From: an uncultured Eubacteriales bacterium
GTDB taxonomy: Bacteria > Bacillota > Clostridia > Christensenellales > Borkfalkiaceae
Direction: 5' to 3'
DNA length: 64,000 nucleotides
NCBI GenBank assembly: GCA_900540805.1
Contig: UQHL01000012.1
Span: forward strand, 1 to 64,000
The translations under genes and the position numbers were made by a program. Each line of letters opens with the position of its first letter. Positions within the stretch are counted from its first letter, which is position 1. Below the pieces are notes generated by a model. It saw nothing but the letters and a program-made list of their open reading frames with translations. It did not search any database and was not told the DNA's origin. Below, piece after piece: positions 32,594 to 40,497 of the stretch.

Positions 32594-33921
32594 GGCGCCA
32601 CCCTGTTGATGTCGCGGGGGAACATGGCCGCTTCGCGCACGTTTTTGAAGCCGAGAAGGTGCATGGTCAGACGCTCGAGCCCCAAGCCTAAACCGCCGTG
32701 AGGGGGCGCCCCGTATTTATGCAGCATCAGATAGGTATCGAACTCCTCGGGATTCATGCCGAGACGTTTCATCTTTTCCACCTGCGCGTTGTAATCGTGT
32801 ACGCGCTGGCCGCCCGACGTGATCTCCATGCCGCGGAACAACAGGTCGAAAGACAGCGTATATTCGGGGTCTTCGGGATCGTCCATCGTATAGAAAGGAC
32901 GCTTTTTCGACGGGTAATGCGTAACGAAAATAAAGTCCGAATTAAATTGCTTTTTCGCATACTTGCCAAGCATCTGCTCTTCTTCGGGATCGAAATCCTT
33001 CATATCGGAGGGCTGATACTTGAATTTTTTCATAATGATCTCTTTCGCTTCCATAAACTTGATCACGGGGATTTCCGTAATCTCGGGAATGTCCGCGCGG
33101 AGAAGGTCGATCTCGTTTTTATACTCCGTTTTCAGCAAATTCATGATATATTTGAGGACGCCCGCCTCCATGTTCATGATATCCTCGAAGCCGTCGATAA
33201 AGCCCATTTCGAAGTCCATAGAGATATATTCGTTGAGGTGACGGCTGGTGTCGTGGCGCTCCGCGCGGAACACGGGCGCAATCTCAAAAACGCGCTCGTA
33301 AACGGCGACGAGGGCCTGTTTATAGAGCTGGGGCGACTGCGCCAGATATACCTTTTTCCCGAAATAATCGAGGCCGAAAAGGTTCGCTCCGCCCTCCGCG
33401 CCCGCAAAATTGATTTTCGGGGAATGGATTTCCGTAAAGCCCTGCGACATAAGATATTCGCGGAAGCCGCGCTGTATGCCTTCCTGAAATTTAAAAACCG
33501 CCCTTTCCTTGGGGTTTCTCAAAGTGACGGGACGATAGTCGAGATCGGTATTGAGATCGCACTGAACCTGTTTTTTGGTGATGACCACGGGCGGGATCTC
33601 CGCAGGATGGGACAAAATCTCGATGCCGTGGATCTGAAGCTCGTACCGCTTGCCCCCGTCTCTCGTTTCGCCCGCAACTACCTTGCCCGTCAGTTTTACC
33701 GCACATTCCTCTTTAAGTTCCGCGGGCATGCGGTAATCGGAAAAAGCCTCCGCATAGACGCATTGTATCGTCTCCCGCGCCGTGCGCAGGATGACAAACG
33801 CGAAATCGGACATCATGCGAATGTTGTGGACGGTGCCCGTGATGGTGATTTCCTGATTTTCATACTTGCCGAAATCCGCATACGGGATCGTATTTGTCTT
33901 CGGTTCGCCTGTTATTATCAT
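32590..33921 (-). CDS. aspS: Aspartyl-tRNA synthetase, archaeal/non-discriminating type
   Basis: A 443-residue class IIb synthetase. An N-terminal OB-fold anticodon domain (about 20-110) is followed by the catalytic core with motif 2 in FRAERHDTSRHLNEY and motif 3 in GLGLGLERLTMHLLG. The short length and the lack of the bacterial GAD insertion place it with archaeal-type AspRS, which Clostridia often carry and which can make Asp-tRNA-Asn for later amidation. GAGAGG precedes the ATG at 33921. It is co-translated with the small HMA protein. Confidence 0.92.
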   Translation of the reverse strand: MIITGEPKTNTIPYADFGKYENQEITITGTVHNIRMMSDFAFVILRTARETIQCVYAEAFSDYRMPAELKEECAVKLTGKVVAGETRDGGKRYELQIHGIEILSHPAEIPPVVITKKQVQCDLNTDLDYRPVTLRNPKERAVFKFQEGIQRGFREYLMSQGFTEIHSPKINFAGAEGGANLFGLDYFGKKVYLAQSPQLYKQALVAVYERVFEIAPVFRAERHDTSRHLNEYISMDFEMGFIDGFEDIMNMEAGVLKYIMNLLKTEYKNEIDLLRADIPEITEIPVIKFMEAKEIIMKKFKYQPSDMKDFDPEEEQMLGKYAKKQFNSDFIFVTHYPSKKRPFYTMDDPEDPEYTLSFDLLFRGMEITSGGQRVHDYNAQVEKMKRLGMNPEEFDTYLMLHKYGAPPHGGLGLGLERLTMHLLGFKNVREAAMFPRDINRVAP

Positions 33922-34003
33922 AATGAAAGCCTCTCTGTTTTTCTGACAAATTTTCTTTTTATGTAAATGATAAGAAAATTTTTACCTTTCCATTTTAATC
34001 CGT

Positions 34004-34032
34004 TTGACAAAAAAAAGCAAGAAATTTATAAT
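34004..34032 (+). promoter_or_regulatory. Promoter of the pyridoxamine kinase gene
   Basis: TTGACA (34004-34009) and TATAAT (34027-34032) with a 17-bp spacer, a full consensus. Confidence 0.85.
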
Positions 34033-34068
34033 AGTTTCATAAACTTTTTTTATAAGGAAGCCTATTTT

Positions 34069-34893
34069 ATGCGCGTACTCGCCATCAACGACATTTCCTG
34101 CGTGGGAAAATGCTCTCTCACCGTGGCTCTGCCCGTCATCTCCGCATGCGGCGTAACCTGCGACGTACTGCCTACGGCCCTTTTGTCCACTCATACGGGC
34201 GGGTTCGACGGATATACCTTTCTCGACCTCTCAGACGAGATTCCCCGTATTTTGACGCATTGGGAAGGCCTGGGGCTTACATTCGATTTTATTTACAGCG
34301 GATACCTCGGCAATATTTCGCAAATCGAAACCGTTTTGGCCGTCAAACGGAAGTTTCTGAAGCCGAACGGAAAATTTATCGTCGATCCCGTTATGGGGGA
34401 CGGCGGGAAATTATACGCTCACTTCGATTACCATTTTGTGGAAAAAATGCGTTCTTTATGCGACGAAGCGGATTTTATCCTGCCAAACGTCACCGAAGCC
34501 TGTCTGCTTTCGGGAGAAAGCTACCCCGAAAAGGGCGCTCGGCTGCCTGCGGAAAAAATCGTGAACGTTCTGCGCTCGGCGCATACCTGCCCTATCGTAA
34601 CGGGCGTGGACGAAGGAAAGGAAAACGCAGTATATTATGCGGAAGACCAAGCCGTAAAACGCTTTGCGCTGCCTAACGCCGAAGGATTTTTCCACGGGGC
34701 GGGAGACGTGTTCGCCGCGGCCTTTACGGGATGTCTTGCGCGGGGAAAACAGGCGAGCGACGCGATCAGGTTAGCGGCAGAATTTACCACCGCTTCTATT
34801 TTTCGCACGGCCGAAGCGGGGGGAGACAGCCGGTACGGGCTTTTGTTCGAACAAGAAATTTTTCCTTTTCTCCAAAAGCTTAACGCACGCTGA
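34069..34893 (+). CDS. pdxY: Pyridoxamine/pyridoxal kinase
   Basis: A 274-residue ribokinase-fold kinase. The N-terminus RVLAINDISCVGKCSLTVAL and LLSTHTGGFDGYTF match PdxY/PdxK-type B6 kinases; the catalytic Asp is in FFHGAGDVFAAAFTG near residue 227 (GTGD variant). It phosphorylates pyridoxal, pyridoxamine or pyridoxine for B6 salvage. The ATG at 34069 is preceded by AAGGAAG and a perfect promoter. The frame upstream to 33967 overlaps the promoter and is not coding. A hairpin just after the stop probably ends the transcript. Confidence 0.88.
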   Translation: MRVLAINDISCVGKCSLTVALPVISACGVTCDVLPTALLSTHTGGFDGYTFLDLSDEIPRILTHWEGLGLTFDFIYSGYLGNISQIETVLAVKRKFLKPNGKFIVDPVMGDGGKLYAHFDYHFVEKMRSLCDEADFILPNVTEACLLSGESYPEKGARLPAEKIVNVLRSAHTCPIVTGVDEGKENAVYYAEDQAVKRFALPNAEGFFHGAGDVFAAAFTGCLARGKQASDAIRLAAEFTTASIFRTAEAGGDSRYGLLFEQEIFPFLQKLNAR

Positions 34894-34932
34894 AAGTTGG
34901 TAAGCTTTTCATAAATGAAAACGACTTTTATT
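34893..34932 (+). terminator. Probable terminator of the pyridoxamine kinase gene
   Basis: AAAGT (34893) pairs with ACTTT (about 34924-34928), with an inner CTTTTCAT/ATGAAAA stem, then TATT. Partly paired, moderate confidence. Confidence 0.5.
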
Positions 34933-34935
34933 CTG

Positions 34936-34964
34936 TTGACAAACGGAAAAAAATCGGCTATAAT
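34936..34964 (+). promoter_or_regulatory. Promoter of the 6S-like RNA
   Basis: TTGACA (34936-34941) and TATAAT (34959-34964) are 17 bp apart; the start would be near 34971. Confidence 0.85.
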
Positions 34965-34970
34965 ATAAGT

Positions 34971-35155
34971 AAATCTGCGGTGTACGGAGTTCGGATTGAT
35001 CGTAATCCACATTAATAAATAGGGAGCGTGTATTCGGGGCGATAGGCAAGGTCTGTATTTATACGGAAAGTCCGAAGCGTTCAGATGCCGCACCCACCTG
35101 CTGAAAGCGGGTTAGCTTTTATCCGAAATGCGGCACAGGCGGATTTATTATTTTG
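34971..35155 (+). ncRNA. ssrS: 6S RNA (SsrS-like)
   Basis: About 185 nt behind a perfect promoter with no reading frame. The two ends close into a rod: AAATCTGC (34971-34978) pairs with GCGGATTT (35139-35146), and TTCGGAT (about 34990-34996) pairs with ATCCGAA further in. Between them lies a large open region with inner hairpins, and the 3' half has CACC, a stem-loop (CCTGC/GCGGG) and GGGTTAGC, the same order as the 3' half of E. coli 6S RNA. 6S RNA mimics an open promoter and holds housekeeping RNA polymerase. The family call is from shape and local likeness, not a covariance search. Confidence 0.7.
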
Positions 35156-35162
35156 TTTGTTA

Positions 35163-35200
35163 AGGAGGCGGCGAAGCACAAGAGCTTTGAGCCTCTTTTT
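35163..35200 (+). terminator. Terminator after the 6S-like RNA
   Basis: AGGAGGC (35163-35169) pairs with GCCTCTT (35191-35197), with an inner GAAGC/GCTTT stem, and runs into TTTTT. Confidence 0.75.
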
Positions 35201-35280
35201 ATCGAAAAAAACGTTTGGGTGAAAGAAAAATATTTTTTCCGAAAAACAAAAAAAAATTTCTTTTGGACGGGTAAAAACAG

Positions 35281-35309
35281 TTGCCCTGAAAAGAAAAATA
35301 TGATATACT
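35281..35309 (+). promoter_or_regulatory. tRNA-Glu promoter
   Basis: TTGCCC (35281-35286) and TATACT (35304-35309) with a 17-bp spacer, 20 nt before the tRNA. Confidence 0.75.
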
Positions 35310-35328
35310 ACATAAGCAATTAAGACAT

Positions 35329-35403
35329 GGCCTTATGGTCAAGCGGTTAAGACGACGCCCTCTCACGGCGTAAACTCGGGTTCGATTCCCGATAAGGTCA
35401 CCA
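35329..35403 (+). tRNA. tRNA-Glu (anticodon CTC)
   Basis: A complete 75-nt cloverleaf. The acceptor stem GGCCTTA pairs with TAAGGTC (one G-U), the anticodon stem ACGCC/GGCGT encloses the loop CTCTCAC with anticodon CTC, and the T arm has GGTTCGATTCC. CCA is encoded at 35401-35403. It reads GAG codons. Confidence 0.95.
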
Positions 35404-35407
35404 AACT

Positions 35408-35444
35408 AAAGCAATTCGAACTTTTTCGGATTGCTTCTTTTTTT
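35408..35444 (+). terminator. Terminator of tRNA-Glu
   Basis: AAAGCAATTCGAA pairs with TTCGGATTGCTT (one mismatch), followed by TTTTTTT. The next 200 nt, up to the end of the BtrH-like gene at 35651, are AT-rich and hold no gene I can support. Confidence 0.85.
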
Positions 35445-35650
35445 GTATTTTTTGAATTCAAGCGGGCTCGTCGGCTGTTTTCATGACGAGCAAAAACTGC
35501 GTTCCGTCAAATATTAACGCTTCAACAAATATATTCTCAGCCGTTCAAAGCCCTCTCCTTTTGTGATTTTTTATGCTACAATAAAGCTTTTTCTCAAAGC
35601 TATAAAAATTGCAAGATAAATCATATAAGGCAATTCATCAACCGTCTTTT

Positions 35651-36502
35651 TTACAACTTCTGCAAAAAAGCGGCGTATTTAAGTTCGTTCTCTAAAAGCA
35701 CCGAAAGCAAATGGGAAATCTGTTTTTTCGTCCTGACGTCCTGTGTCAACGAAAGTTTGAAAAGCCCGTTTTTTACTGCGACAAAAGAAAGCAGATAGCT
35801 GTCGGGCATAAAAAGTTTCGGATCCGGATACAACAAGTCAAAAACGAAATGCCTGAACATAAAACGGTTATTCGTCAGCGCGTCGCAATATTTGGCAAAC
35901 TTAATGCAAGCCTCCCCTCCTTGCAACGAAGCGACGCCTTCGACGAGCTTGACTTTCAGCGCCGATACGGACTTTTCCGCCCGTACGGCTTCTTTCTTTA
36001 CGCATAACAATTCTTCCTTCAACGCTTGATCGGGTCTTCTTTTTTTGACGGCAAAAATGTCAATGCACAACCCTGCAAGCTCATTGGTCGATATCTTAAT
36101 ATCCGTTTTATTTAAGGTAGGGTCAAAAATCAGGAACTCTCCCGTTAGCGATTTTCTCACTATAAAATAATGGGTGCCATGGCGCAGTCGATAGGTCGAG
36201 TTCCAAAACACATTAAACGCATCGAAACACACGACGGCGCTTTCGCCGGCTTTCAGATAATTTAGCGCCCTCTGCGTATCTTTTTCCCATAGAGGCAGAA
36301 TTTTTGCACCGCAGGCTGCCAAATTAGCAATCAGCCGTTTTGAAGAATATAGTCCGCTCTTTTCGTCAAAAAACAGATCGCATTCGCTCCATAAATCGCC
36401 GAATAAAAGTTTATAATCTAGTCCCAAATCGTAAACGAGAGTGGCGATACTGTTATAATAACAATTGATGCCTTGAAAATTAATGAGTTTAATTGTTTTC
36501 AT
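35651..36502 (-). CDS. BtrH-like Cys-His-Asp protein (probable acyltransferase or C39-like fold)
   Basis: A 283-residue protein. The N-terminal 150 residues look like the BtrH_N (butirosin H) domain, a papain/C39-like fold: Cys14 in INCYYNSIA, His111 in RHGTHYFIV and Asp127 in FLIFDPT make a plausible triad in the right order. The rest is helical and unrecognised. In butirosin synthesis BtrH moves an aminoacyl side chain from an acyl carrier protein to an amine. Here a carrier protein and a ligase are encoded just upstream; the ATG follows the ligase stop by 2 nt. The family call is tentative and the acceptor is unknown. Confidence 0.55.
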   Translation of the reverse strand: MKTIKLINFQGINCYYNSIATLVYDLGLDYKLLFGDLWSECDLFFDEKSGLYSSKRLIANLAACGAKILPLWEKDTQRALNYLKAGESAVVCFDAFNVFWNSTYRLRHGTHYFIVRKSLTGEFLIFDPTLNKTDIKISTNELAGLCIDIFAVKKRRPDQALKEELLCVKKEAVRAEKSVSALKVKLVEGVASLQGGEACIKFAKYCDALTNNRFMFRHFVFDLLYPDPKLFMPDSYLLSFVAVKNGLFKLSLTQDVRTKKQISHLLSVLLENELKYAAFLQKL

Positions 36503-36504
36503 TC

Positions 36505-37995
36505 CTATTTCTTTTCATATCGAAAAATTTTTCCCGAGGCGTTTTTATCGAGAGCGTTTACGAACACAATTTTCCGAGGAATTTTATAATCCGCCAGTAC
36601 GGTAGCGAGATATTCGATAATTTCGGCGGCGCTTACGGCATTATGCGCTTTGACAATATCGGCGCATACTGTTTCAGCCCCTTCGCATTGTCGGGCGTAA
36701 ACTTTGCAATCCGCTGCCAGCCCGCTGTTTAACAGCGTCTCCTCCACTTCTTCGACAAAAACATTGAATCCTCTTACGATGATTATATTTTTCTTTCTGC
36801 CGCAGATATATAAAAACTTTTTATCGTCAAGATAGCCGATATCACCCGTTTTCAGATATCCGTCGCAGACGGCTTTTTTACTTTCTCTGATATTTTTATA
36901 ATATCCCAGCATCACCCCCGGCCCCTTAAAGCAGATCTCGCCCGTCACAAAGGAGGTTTGTGTCAATTTTCCGTCTGCTTCTATCTTGATAACCGAATTT
37001 TCAACTGCCGTACCGACGGATCCTAATCTGTTTAAGTCGGCGCGTTTATAAGGCTTTGCGATCAACGGGCCAGCCTCCGTCATGCCATAACCCTGCCAAA
37101 ATTTCTTATCGGGATATATTTTATATAGGCGGACGAGAACCTCTTCGGGAACCTTGCTTCCGCCAAAGCCGAAATATTTGGGGTATTCAAAATCCACCCG
37201 CTTATTTTCGTTTAACTTATTTAATATCAGCAAACAGGCGGAAGCCCCCTCGAAAAGCTCCGCCTTTTCCCTTTCCGCTATTCTTAAAACCTCCCCGAAC
37301 GTCGCCCCGTCTTTCACTAAAACCAACTCGTACCTTTTAATCAGGACCGCCAGCAAAATCATTATGCCGTAAGCCGAAGAAAAGGGCGTTATCAGCAAAT
37401 ATCTTTTATTTTTGAAATTTGAAAAATTCATCTTCGAAAGATACGCCCGAGAGGAAGCGAGCGCGTTATTCTGCGACAGCATAACGATCTTTTGATTGCC
37501 CGTCGTACCGGAAGTGCTCAATAAAATCGCCGGTTTATCGGGGTCCGACCTTTTTAATGTTATTTTCCTTCCGTTTTCATGCAGATCTTCTATACAAAAA
37601 ACTTTGACTTCGACGGAGCGGAACAGAGATTTGTGAGCCTTATCCGTTAAAATCAATGCGACCCCGGAAAATTTCAGGATCGATCTCAGTTCTTCAGCCG
37701 TAAGCTTTGTATTGAGCGGAAAAACGATTTTATCGGATAACAATATTCCGTAAAAGGCATAGATAAATTCGGCTCCGTTTGGTAAAAACAAGGCCACGAC
37801 ACAGCGCCGTTCCCTCTTCAGATTTTGGCTGACAACTACGGCTTTTTGATACAATTCCTCAAAGCTGATCCTTTTTTCCCCGTCGATGAGAGCGGTCCGT
37901 TTACTTCGGGAAGCGAACAGATACTCCTTTATCTCTTTTATTTCTTTTCCCAAGCGGCTTGTGCGATTTCGATCAATTTTTTTACGGACAGACAC
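36505..37995 (-). CDS. AMP-forming acyl/aryl ligase (ANL superfamily)
   Basis: A 496-residue ANL enzyme, complete in its core motifs: the phosphate loop LLSTSGTTGNQKIV, the GYGMTEAGP motif, the hinge region TGDIGYLDDKKFLYICGRKKN, and the catalytic lysine in KNASGKIFR at the C-terminus. It should activate a carboxylic acid with ATP and probably load it onto the carrier protein encoded upstream. The acid cannot be read from sequence. The GTG at 37995 overlaps the carrier gene by 58 nt; a TTG at 37953 would reduce this, and neither has an obvious ribosome site, so the start is uncertain. The region is A+T-rich. Confidence 0.85.
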   Translation of the reverse strand: MSVRKKIDRNRTSRLGKEIKEIKEYLFASRSKRTALIDGEKRISFEELYQKAVVVSQNLKRERRCVVALFLPNGAEFIYAFYGILLSDKIVFPLNTKLTAEELRSILKFSGVALILTDKAHKSLFRSVEVKVFCIEDLHENGRKITLKRSDPDKPAILLSTSGTTGNQKIVMLSQNNALASSRAYLSKMNFSNFKNKRYLLITPFSSAYGIMILLAVLIKRYELVLVKDGATFGEVLRIAEREKAELFEGASACLLILNKLNENKRVDFEYPKYFGFGGSKVPEEVLVRLYKIYPDKKFWQGYGMTEAGPLIAKPYKRADLNRLGSVGTAVENSVIKIEADGKLTQTSFVTGEICFKGPGVMLGYYKNIRESKKAVCDGYLKTGDIGYLDDKKFLYICGRKKNIIIVRGFNVFVEEVEETLLNSGLAADCKVYARQCEGAETVCADIVKAHNAVSAAEIIEYLATVLADYKIPRKIVFVNALDKNASGKIFRYEKK

Positions 37996-38177
37996 TCTTC
38001 AAGCTCCTCCAATTTTATTTCGATCCCAAATACTTTTTCGATATCCACGATCAGCGACACATACATAAGCGAATCAAAGCCCAAATCTTTATAAAGATTT
38101 GAGCTTTCTTCTATCTTCGCAAAACCATACATTCTTTTTTCTATCAGTCCGACTATCTTTTCAGCGGCTTCATTCAT
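37938..38177 (-). CDS. Acyl carrier protein
   Basis: A 79-residue four-helix carrier. The phosphopantetheine attachment Ser lies in DLGFDSLMYVSL, and the acidic helices around it (IEESSNLYKDL, EKVFGIEIKLEELEE) are typical. It is not in a fatty-acid operon, so it is a dedicated carrier for the neighbouring ligase and BtrH-like protein. The ATG at 38177 is preferred over an upstream TTG at 38186; it overlaps the collagen-like gene's stop by 8 nt (ATGAATGA), which implies coupled translation. Confidence 0.88.
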   Translation of the reverse strand: MNEAAEKIVGLIEKRMYGFAKIEESSNLYKDLGFDSLMYVSLIVDIEKVFGIEIKLEELEECLSVKKLIEIAQAAWEKK

Positions 38178-38937
38178 CTTTATCAAAATACAGGCTGCCG
38201 CTGACAGAGAGATTTAGGCTTTGCTGCTGATCGGTTCCCTCGCTTTCCATACCTACGATTATGGCGACCAGAGCGCCTTCGTTTATTTGCGTACTTAAAC
38301 CGGTCAATTGTCCTCTTCTGAGCAAAAATCCGTCCAGAATCAATTCGCCCGAATACGGCTCGGAATAGGTGATCGTTTCCGGCAGAATCCTGTACTCCAA
38401 AGTATCCGTATCGCAAACGGCGATTCCGGCAAAAGGCCTTAAAGATACGCCCGCGGGGATTTGACCGCCGTTATTGGAAGTCGAAAATAGTACGTGAATA
38501 CTCTTTAGCGTTCCGTCATACGGCATAATGAACGCGCAACCGTAATAATTATTGTCGTCAAAGGTGATGCGCTGCGCAGCCCAATCACCCGAAGTCAGCG
38601 TGACATAGCCCGAATAGCTGTTTCCGAAGCCGGAAAAATTTAGCGTCGCAGGATCCCCGCTTTCGGTAGAGGAAAGATATGCTCCGCCACTTACCCCCGC
38701 TATGGAAAACGGAATAACAGCCGATTTTGACCCATCGGCTCCGGCAGGCCCCATAGGCCCTACAGCGCCATCCATGCCATCGGCCCCGGCAGGCCCCATC
38801 GGTCCCACTGCGCCGTCCGCTCCTGCTGGTCCCATCGGCCCCATCGGTCCGATAGTGTTGACGTATATTTTTTTTACCGGCCTCTGGCCATAGCAACCCC
38901 AACCGCCGCAATCGGGCGTACATTCGTCGTTACACAT
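38170..38937 (-). CDS. Collagen-repeat surface protein with BclB-like C-terminal domain
   Basis: A 255-residue protein. The N-terminus is Cys-rich (Cys2, 6, 10, 14 area) without a signal peptide. Residues about 30-70 are Gly-X-Y repeats (GPMGPAGADG type) that form a collagen-like triple helix. The C-terminal 180 residues, from VIPFSIAG through FSGFGNS, IMPYDGTLKSIHVLFST and LVAIIVGMES, resemble the trimeric C-terminal domain of BclB-type exosporium proteins. A spore-surface or cell-surface fibre is likely. GGAGG precedes the ATG at 38937. It is the first gene of the operon with the carrier, ligase and BtrH-like protein. Confidence 0.8.
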   Translation of the reverse strand: MCNDECTPDCGGWGCYGQRPVKKIYVNTIGPMGPMGPAGADGAVGPMGPAGADGMDGAVGPMGPAGADGSKSAVIPFSIAGVSGGAYLSSTESGDPATLNFSGFGNSYSGYVTLTSGDWAAQRITFDDNNYYGCAFIMPYDGTLKSIHVLFSTSNNGGQIPAGVSLRPFAGIAVCDTDTLEYRILPETITYSEPYSGELILDGFLLRRGQLTGLSTQINEGALVAIIVGMESEGTDQQQSLNLSVSGSLYFDKDE

Positions 38938-39276
38938 TGCTTTTCCTCCATAAAGTTAAAAAATGACTTACATATATTATATATTATTAAAATTTGCGAT
39001 AATTTGTTATTTTTCTGTCCGTATAACTTTTTGCCCTGATAAAACAAAGCAAACAAATATCGGCCAAAGCCTAAAAATATAGCGATATGCTCTCTGTATT
39101 CATTCCCTTTATAGTCATGTATATCAGCTTTTAGCGCTTTATGGAACCGCCCTTGACTTATTCGTAAGAACCTCTCCCCAACTATGGAAAAGACATATTC
39201 TCCCCGAGCATCACCTCTCTAACGCGAACGCCATCAGTTCTTTCGGCGACGGGACCTGCTTTTTACATCAAATAAA

Positions 39277-39310
39277 AACAAGCACCTGGATAACTGTTTC
39301 CGTGCTTGTT
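39277..39310 (-). terminator. Orphan terminator hairpin
   Basis: AACAAGCAC pairs perfectly with GTGCTTGTT around 16 nt; on the minus strand TTTTTATTTG follows. It could end the long glycan operon whose last gene stops at 39591, 280 nt upstream. Confidence 0.6.
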
Positions 39311-39368
39311 CTTTTCTGATTTTCAATATTTTCAGACAGGCTTCAAGGCCCCTTCTTCCGTAAAATAA

Positions 39369-39512
39369 TTATAGTCCAAATAGACGCTCGTTTTTTCGTT
39401 CAGACAACAACGATTTATCTATTAGCCCCGCTGCCGTCGAACGGCCTTGCATGGCCCTTGTAGCGCCCTCCTTCTGCCGTACGGTGAAGGGCGGCATATA
39501 ATCGTAAGTCAT
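39369..39512 (-). CDS. Possible 47-residue small ORF
   Basis: An ATG-to-TAA frame encodes a basic peptide that starts MTYDYMPPFTVRQKEG and ends NERLFGL. No ribosome site is evident and I know no family. It may be a small protein, a gene remnant or chance. It lies in the untranslated stretch behind the DMT transporter gene. Confidence 0.2.
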   Translation of the reverse strand: MTYDYMPPFTVRQKEGATRAMQGRSTAAGLIDKSLLSERKNERLFGL

Positions 39513-39590
39513 AAGAAAATCTTTATCGGAATCCCTTTTCCCGAGAATTTTTTATATATTTGCGTATTTTTTTATCCGTCCATACCCCCT

Positions 39591-40496
39591 TCAAAATAAG
39601 TTTACGATCACAATCGACGCAAACCCGAGAAGCAGACCTATAATATTTTTTACGGTGAGTTTCTCTTTGAACATCGCCGCGCCCACAATACAGGTGATAA
39701 TGACGCTCAACGCACTTGTTACGGTAAAAAGCGCCACGGAAGAAACGCTTTTTGCAAGCGTGGTCACAATTTGATTGATTGAAAAAATTGCCAAAGCAAG
39801 CAGCATACCATAGAGTGCAAGCTTACCGGACAGACGCTCTATTTTATTGATCTTGACGCCGTTTTTGTCCTTGCTTTTCACCGTCGCTAAAAAGATCATA
39901 CAGGCAAGTAGAATCACCGCATTCAACCCAAAGGTGAGAAAGGAAAACAGGGCGACGTTTCCGTCGGGCAGCAGCAGAGCAAAATATTTCTGTACCACCA
40001 TCACCAGCCCGTTGGAAAGAAAACTCAATACGAGCATCACCAAGGTTTTTATTGAAAAGGCTTTTTTCTTCTTTTCCGAAGAGGCAGAAAGAAAATAGAT
40101 GGAGACGATAAAAACGCCCAATCCTATCCATTGCAGAACGCTCATGGGCTCTTTGAAAAGGAAAATGCCCAGCACACACGGCACAAACAGACCGCCCGTC
40201 GCAAACATATTGCATACGACGAGAGTCGTCCCTTTCACCGCCTCAAGTCCCGAAAACAAATCCAGCGCGAGCAACAGCGCCATGATAAGCGCACAGAGAA
40301 AAGTCTCTTTATTGAAGCCGTAAAACCCCGAGAAGCATAAAAAGATAAACGCAAATACCGCCGATAAAAACTGATAATATGCGCCGTAATGAAAAAATGT
40401 TATTCCCGAACCGACCAGCGTACTTACCCGTTTAGAACATATCTTTTGGATCACCCGCATCAAAGCGATGACCGCAAAGCCAAAAAATATCCACAT
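39591..40496 (-). CDS. EamA/DMT-superfamily transporter
   Basis: A 301-residue membrane protein with about ten helices arranged as two EamA-like halves; the second half ends in FKEKLTVKNIIGLLLGFASIVIVNLF, the standard last-helix pattern. The family exports or imports small metabolites such as sugars, amino acids or nucleotide sugars. It starts 1 nt after the stop codon of the oxidoreductase gene, so it is probably the last gene of the glycan operon and may handle a sugar product. Confidence 0.78.
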   Translation of the reverse strand: MWIFFGFAVIALMRVIQKICSKRVSTLVGSGITFFHYGAYYQFLSAVFAFIFLCFSGFYGFNKETFLCALIMALLLALDLFSGLEAVKGTTLVVCNMFATGGLFVPCVLGIFLFKEPMSVLQWIGLGVFIVSIYFLSASSEKKKKAFSIKTLVMLVLSFLSNGLVMVVQKYFALLLPDGNVALFSFLTFGLNAVILLACMIFLATVKSKDKNGVKINKIERLSGKLALYGMLLALAIFSINQIVTTLAKSVSSVALFTVTSALSVIITCIVGAAMFKEKLTVKNIIGLLLGFASIVIVNLF

Positions 40497-40497
40497 A

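Larger units (their letters stand above)
38938..39590. other. Gene-poor 650-bp gap with terminator and possible remnant
   Basis: No full-size gene is visible. A perfect 9-bp hairpin (39277-39285 with 39302-39310) has a T run on the minus strand and looks like a terminator for an absent or degraded gene. A 47-codon minus-strand frame (39512-39369) lies between it and the DMT transporter. The part next to the collagen-like gene (38938-39000) is very AT-rich and includes a TATAAT but no good -35. The layout suggests that a gene has been lost here. Confidence 0.5.

Noticed and set aside
38720..38860. Short tandem repeat mistaken for a CRISPR or satellite
   Set aside because: The repeated units are in frame and encode Gly-X-Y collagen repeats.
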